16,883 bases of DNA from Oscillospiraceae bacterium (GTDB lineage Bacteria; Bacillota_A; Clostridia; Oscillospirales; WRJC01): NCBI GenBank assembly GCA_009785015.1, contig WQXD01000050.1, forward strand, positions 1 through 16,883, read 5' to 3'. Both the position numbers and the translations under genes were made by a program. Each line of letters starts with the position of its first letter. Within the stretch, counting starts at the first letter, position 1. The notes beneath the pieces were generated by a model. The model saw only the letters and a list, made by a program, of their open reading frames with translations, did no database searches and was not told the origin of the DNA. Shown here piece after piece: positions 13,270 through 16,883 of the stretch.

Positions 13270-15061
13270 AAAAATATCGGTTTTCAAAATTGTTAAATTC
13301 GCGCTGAAGCATTACATAAAATCTTATAAATTTTTCTTTTTCGCTGTAATTTTGCTCGGAATACCACATGGTTTATTGCATAGCGTCGCGACGCTTGTTT
13401 TTTCACAGCGGCTTTTTGATACTATAGCCGATGTTATAACAAAAGGGGAACCGCTCGGCAAGACATATCTGATAATAATTGCGGCAGGCGCGGTATTTAT
13501 CATAAGAGAAATATTGGAGGGCGTTTATAATTTTTTATTCACCGTGTTGTTGTATCATAAACCCTGCGGAGAAATAATAAAAATGATACACTCCAAAACG
13601 GCGCGAATAGCCCCTGTGTGTTTCGAAGATACAAGACTGCATGATACCATAGAAAAAACTGAAACGGGCATGTACGCAATTATTGGCATAGTCAGCTATA
13701 TAATAGTCTTAATTGCGATTTATGTGCCGTATTTTATATTCATGGCTTTTTACCTGCATAATCTTCAGCCGTATTTGATTTGGATTATCGTGCTTGCCTT
13801 CGTTCCGAGTTTGTTCAGTCAAGCAGTAAAAACAGGTATTGCAGCGAAATTTGAAGATAAAGCCTCACCGATAAGACGTGAATACGATTATTACAAAACA
13901 ACAATCGCCGGAAGGACGTATTATAAAGAAACCCGTAAACTCGGCGCATATAAGTTTTTTCTGTTTCGCCTTTTAACTTCAATGAAAAAATTGAGCAAAG
14001 CGGAATGGGACAGAAACAAAAAAATAAATCTGATTGAACTTAGCACAAATATAGTGACTGCGGTCGGTTATGCCGGGGCTTTATATATGCTAGTGAGCGC
14101 CCTTATTTCAGGCGATATAACAGCGGGAGCGTTTGCCGCAGTATTAGCTTCGATTGGCAAATTATATGAATGGATGAGAGATTTGATCAAAGAGGGTATA
14201 GGCGATTTCGCGATGGATATAGGCAGGGCTCGGAACTTTATACGTTTTATGGAACTCCCGGAGCGCGGCGGCGTTGACGCAATACCCGATTATGATAAAG
14301 GCATCATAGCCGAAAATATCAGTTTCACATATCCGAATGCGGAACATAAAAGTGTAGACGATGTTTCTCTTGAAATAAAACCGGGCGAAACGATAGCAGT
14401 TGTGGGCGCAAACGGCGCGGGTAAAACAACGCTTGTACGGTTGTTGATGGGATTATACACTCCGACATCGGGTGTTGTAAATCTAAACGGAATGGATACA
14501 TCTGCGGTGAATAGTAAAAGTTTGTTCGCGGGCATATCGGGGGTATTTCAAAACTTTCAACGCTATCAAATGACTTTGGACGAAAACGTGAAAATCTCGG
14601 ATTTTTCAAGCGAAGATAAAATCGATTTTGTTTTATTTGAAAGCGGCGTCGATTGCAAAAACACTAATACACTCCCGAACGGCAAAGAAACTATGTTATC
14701 GCGTGAATTTGACGGTGTGGATTTATCCGGCGGCGAATGGCAAAGGATAGCGATTGCGCGGGGACTTTATCGCAGACATAATATAATTGTGCTTGACGAA
14801 CCAACCGCCGCAATCGACCCGATAGAAGAAAGCCGGATTTACCGCAAATTTGTGGAAATATCGAAAGGCAAAACCGCGATTATTGTAACGCATAGATTGG
14901 GTTCTGCAAAAATTGCCGACCGCGTGATCGTCATGGATAAAGGCAAAATAATTAATACAGGCCCGCATGATGAACTTCTGCAAAAATGCGAATTATATGC
15001 AAAAATGTTCAACGCGCAAGCTGTATGGTATAAAAAGAATGGAGGAGAATTTCTAACATGA
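13262..15061 (+). CDS. ABC half-transporter (fused permease and ATPase), subunit 2
   Basis: The 599-aa protein has the same layout as its upstream partner: membrane domain, then Walker A GANGAGKT (382-389), Q-loop in VFQNFQRY, signature SGGEWQR (489-495), Walker B IVLDEPT with Glu513, and His544. GGAGG (13248-13252) inside the end of the previous gene is 9 nt from the ATG, and the 8-bp overlap suggests coupled synthesis in equal amounts. Both subunits keep the catalytic glutamate, unlike asymmetric heterodimers such as BmrC/BmrD where one site is degenerate. Both also carry SGGEWQ in place of the common SGGQ. Substrate unknown; drug, peptide or lipid are all possible. Confidence 0.93.
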   Translation: MFEKISVFKIVKFALKHYIKSYKFFFFAVILLGIPHGLLHSVATLVFSQRLFDTIADVITKGEPLGKTYLIIIAAGAVFIIREILEGVYNFLFTVLLYHKPCGEIIKMIHSKTARIAPVCFEDTRLHDTIEKTETGMYAIIGIVSYIIVLIAIYVPYFIFMAFYLHNLQPYLIWIIVLAFVPSLFSQAVKTGIAAKFEDKASPIRREYDYYKTTIAGRTYYKETRKLGAYKFFLFRLLTSMKKLSKAEWDRNKKINLIELSTNIVTAVGYAGALYMLVSALISGDITAGAFAAVLASIGKLYEWMRDLIKEGIGDFAMDIGRARNFIRFMELPERGGVDAIPDYDKGIIAENISFTYPNAEHKSVDDVSLEIKPGETIAVVGANGAGKTTLVRLLMGLYTPTSGVVNLNGMDTSAVNSKSLFAGISGVFQNFQRYQMTLDENVKISDFSSEDKIDFVLFESGVDCKNTNTLPNGKETMLSREFDGVDLSGGEWQRIAIARGLYRRHNIIVLDEPTAAIDPIEESRIYRKFVEISKGKTAIIVTHRLGSAKIADRVIVMDKGKIINTGPHDELLQKCELYAKMFNAQAVWYKKNGGEFLT

Positions 15062-15606
15062 ACGAAAAAAAAGGAAAAGTAATAATAATCGGCGGTTGTC
15101 CGAGAACGGGTAAAACGACGTTATCTGTAAAATTAGTAAAAAGCGGCTTGGGTTTTTCCAAAATATCGGGCGACCATTTTGGCGATGCGTTGCTGGGTAA
15201 TTTCGAGCAGGTAAAGACACTTTTAGAAAGCCTGTTGGAAGATGCCGGAGCATACGGGATAAACTCTATTTTTGATTACTACCCCGATAATTTTACTTTG
15301 GACGACATAAAAAAACTGCCGTTCAAAGACAAATTGGATATGTATTTTTTCGGATTTCCGGATATTCCTGTCGAAGAAATAAAATATTACATAAAATATT
15401 ACGCTGTGTATACGGACTGGATATATGGTTGCAGCGACGATTATATCGGAGAAGTTGCGAAAAGAATATACGATTTCAATATAAAACTAAAACAAGACTG
15501 CGAAAAATATGGTTATAAATTTATAAACACAGGCGTAGGAGATGAAAGAAACAGCATTTTGGATTCGCTGTATGAGGAAATTATAGATAAATGCAAAAAT
15601 ACCTGA
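15058..15606 (+). CDS. Small P-loop kinase-like protein
   Basis: The 182-aa cytoplasmic protein starts with a Walker A, IGGCPRTGKTT (G13, K19, T20), directly after the first strand, as in nucleotide and small-molecule kinases (AAA_33/zeta-toxin-like P-loop kinases). SGDHF (37-41) and FDYYPD (72-77) sit where such kinases place substrate-binding aspartates. MYFFGFP (95-101) and KYGYKFINT (150-158) are further family-like strands. Its ATG overlaps the stop of the half-transporter gene as ATGA, with GGAGGAG about 9 nt upstream, so it is translationally coupled to the exporter. It might modify the exported compound or act in resistance; both are inference. No terminator is evident downstream, where transposon debris begins. 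Confidence 0.85.
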   Translation: MNEKKGKVIIIGGCPRTGKTTLSVKLVKSGLGFSKISGDHFGDALLGNFEQVKTLLESLLEDAGAYGINSIFDYYPDNFTLDDIKKLPFKDKLDMYFFGFPDIPVEEIKYYIKYYAVYTDWIYGCSDDYIGEVAKRIYDFNIKLKQDCEKYGYKFINTGVGDERNSILDSLYEEIIDKCKNT

Positions 15607-15639
15607 GTTTCAATTTATATAATATACAGACACCTATAA

Positions 15640-15747
15640 AATAATTGTGAACCCACCACTCCTAAACACTCCGTGATATAGACGTGGCTTCCGGCGAATG
15701 TATCTGCGCCGGACTGCCTATCTGAGATACGGCAAAAACTCAGAGAC
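15640..15747 (-). other. Right end of an IS200/IS605-type element, possible omega-RNA region
   Basis: This non-coding stretch follows the tnpB fragment. It contains a perfect 7-bp hairpin TCCGGCG (15690-15696) with CGCCGGA (15707-15713), and a second one around GCCTATC-TGA-GATACGGC (15716-15733). Subterminal hairpins are recognised by TnpA transposases, and in TnpB systems the right end is transcribed as the guide RNA. The exact transposon end is not known; a change in base composition near GTGAACCCACC (15647-15657) suggests it lies there. Confidence 0.4.
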
Positions 15748-16066
15748 TCACGCGGCAAGACGCGCAAGCTCCGCATTTAGGCTAATGAGGTCAGACAGGA
15801 CGCAGGTGGTTCTCCTGGCCAGCCGAGGGACTTTTGCCTCGACCGCCAACCCGACCGTCACCGGCAGGGATTTCATGATCTCTCGTATGTAGTATCGTGC
15901 GCCTATGTTGTAGCTGGCGCTCAGGTCGCAGTGGTAGCGCTTGCCGGTGGCGAACGTACACATGCTGTAGTTGCCTTCGTCGCGCGCCACGGGGCCGCTG
16001 CCGTCGAAGGCCAGTCTGCTCGTGTTCCACGCGCACACGGCAGACACGCGCATGCCAAACAGAGGG
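15748..16066 (-). pseudogene. tnpB: tnpB (IS200/IS605 OrfB), 3' fragment
   Basis: About 105 C-terminal codons of a TnpB-type RNA-guided nuclease remain. They include GMRVSAVCAWNTSRLAFDGSG, CTFATGKRYHC and CDLSASYNIGARYYIRE. This is the zinc-ribbon region and the last RuvC motif (the Asp in CDLSASYNIGAR) in the form common among clostridial TnpB proteins. The N-terminal three quarters, including the other RuvC acidic residues, are missing, and no start codon belongs to the fragment. At about 16060-16075 the coding signal switches to an IS66-type transposase on the other strand, so the loss probably came with that insertion or a recombination. The protein is not functional. Confidence 0.82.
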
Positions 16067-16697
16067 AATCGAGGCAGGCGGGGTGGTGGCTGACTACGTT
16101 GGGTTGGTGGTACACGATTTTTGGGCGCCATACTTCAAATACGGCGAGAGCACACATGCGATGTGTTGCGCACATTTGCTGCGCGAATTGAAATGGGTGG
16201 CCGAGAACACGAGGCAGAAATGGGCGGGCGAAATGGCCGAATTGCTGCGCGAGATGAAACTGGCCAAGGAAAACTGCCAGCGTGACGGCCAAAACGCGCT
16301 ACCGGAGCCCCTCGCCGAGCAATTCGCGCGCAGATACGCCGAAATACTGGGGCTGGGCGACATCGAGGCGCCATACGACTACAGCTCCAAAAAACAGCAC
16401 AAATCACGCAACCTGCTCGAACGTTTCATCGACCATATGGACGAAATCACCCGTTTCGCCCACCATTTCGTCGTACCCTTCACCAACAATTGCGCCGAAC
16501 GCGCCATCAGAAACGCCAAAGTCAAGCAGAAAGTCTCCGGCGCTTTCCGTTCCCATCTCGGCATTCACAATTTCGCCACTATTTCTTCCATCATCGGCAC
16601 CGCCGCCAAGCAGGGTTTGTCCGTTTTCGACTCCCTCAAAAATATTCTCGCCCACGATTCTTTTTCCCTCTTTTCTCTTCCCCTCCCAACTGAATAG
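16067..16697 (+). pseudogene. IS66-type transposase, 3' fragment
   Basis: About 209 C-terminal codons of an IS66-family DDE transposase. They start in the segment GIEAGGVVADYVG and continue through VVHDFWAPYF (catalytic Asp at 16116), HAMCCAHLLRELKWV, and NNCAERAIRNAKVKQKVSGAFRS (catalytic Glu codon at 16497). The C-terminal region runs to TAG at 16695-16697. Full-length IS66 transposases are around 500 residues, so the N-terminal half and the first catalytic Asp are missing. The frame stays open upstream into 15897, but that part is only the complement of tnpB. No start codon or terminal inverted repeat was identified. Base composition is more GC-rich than the neighbours, consistent with transfer. 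Confidence 0.85.
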
Positions 16698-16826
16698 TTA
16701 CGAATAAAAAACGAGGATTTGCAAACGATAAGTCAAGTATTTTGGTAATTTATATTTTATTCGCTTGTGGATATAAAACTTAACCGTCGTTCAAGTTTTG
16801 ACTTGAAAAACAATAATGTGTCTCCA
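16698..16826. other. AT-rich intergenic stretch right of the IS66 remnant
   Basis: No gene is visible. A small hairpin TTCAAG (16790-16795) with CTTGAA (16802-16807) is present. No recognisable IS66 inverted repeat is seen, so the end of the element cannot be placed. Confidence 0.4.
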
Positions 16827-16855
16827 TTGACTGCGATTTATTTCTGCTTTACAAT
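16827..16855 (+). promoter_or_regulatory. Sigma-A promoter reading out of the window
   Basis: TTGACT (16827-16832), exactly 17 bp, TACAAT (16850-16855). Transcription would start near 16862, so a plus-strand gene is expected just beyond the right edge. Confidence 0.65.
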
Positions 16856-16883
16856 AAAGACATCGCGTTATAATAAATTTTAA

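Noticed and set aside
15897..16066. Upstream in-frame extension of the IS66-type fragment
   Set aside because: These codons are the antisense of the tnpB fragment (arginine- and cysteine-rich translation) and match no IS66 sequence.
1..16883. CRISPR arrays, tRNA or rRNA genes
   Set aside because: No regularly spaced repeats, tRNA cloverleaf with CCA-adjacent acceptor, or rRNA-like segments were seen on reading either strand; no search program was run.

Overview
The window looks like a chromosomal stretch of a low-to-moderate GC Firmicute, probably a clostridial anaerobe. The grounds are strong AGGAGG ribosome binding sites, several near-consensus sigma-A promoters with 17-bp spacing, an S-layer-homology (SLH) surface protein, ABC half-transporters and a clostridial-type TnpB fragment. 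No rRNA, tRNA or CRISPR array was seen. Species cannot be assigned from the sequence.

Layout, left to right. (1) 1-550, minus: start of an AAA-type ATPase that runs out of the window, with a good promoter and a degenerate Walker A. (2) 744-1313, minus: small uncharacterised protein, possibly a GyrI-like ligand-binding domain, with palindromes in its promoter and leader. (3) 1605-3284, minus: large helical-repeat protein of unknown function, divergent from (4) 3456-4190, plus: a secreted protein made almost only of three SLH repeats, ended by a strong hairpin. (5) 4266-5693, minus: L-fucose/L-arabinose isomerase-family protein, divergent from (6) 5842-6834, plus: an aminoglycoside-phosphotransferase-fold kinase.

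(7) 6813-10962, minus: five-gene operon of an ABC-2 exporter. One ATPase is followed by two tandem, diverged copies of a two-permease unit. (8) 11162-15606, plus, divergent from (7): a consensus promoter, a 9-codon mini-ORF with a strong ribosome binding site, two mutually exclusive hairpins, and then two overlapping ABC half-transporters plus a small P-loop kinase-like protein. This is the most interesting region: it has the anatomy of an exporter operon controlled by ribosome-mediated attenuation, broadly like bmrCD of Bacillus subtilis, but the leader peptide is one I do not recognise.

(9) 15640-16697: transposon debris. The 3' end of an IS200/IS605-type tnpB (minus), with a structured right end, abuts the 3' part of an IS66-type transposase (plus). 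(10) 16698-16883: AT-rich, with a good promoter pointing out of the window.

The two exporter operons fire back-to-back from a 492-bp intergenic region and make up about half of the window. Together they suggest a locus for export of, or resistance to, toxic compounds or peptides. The substrates cannot be read from the sequence.
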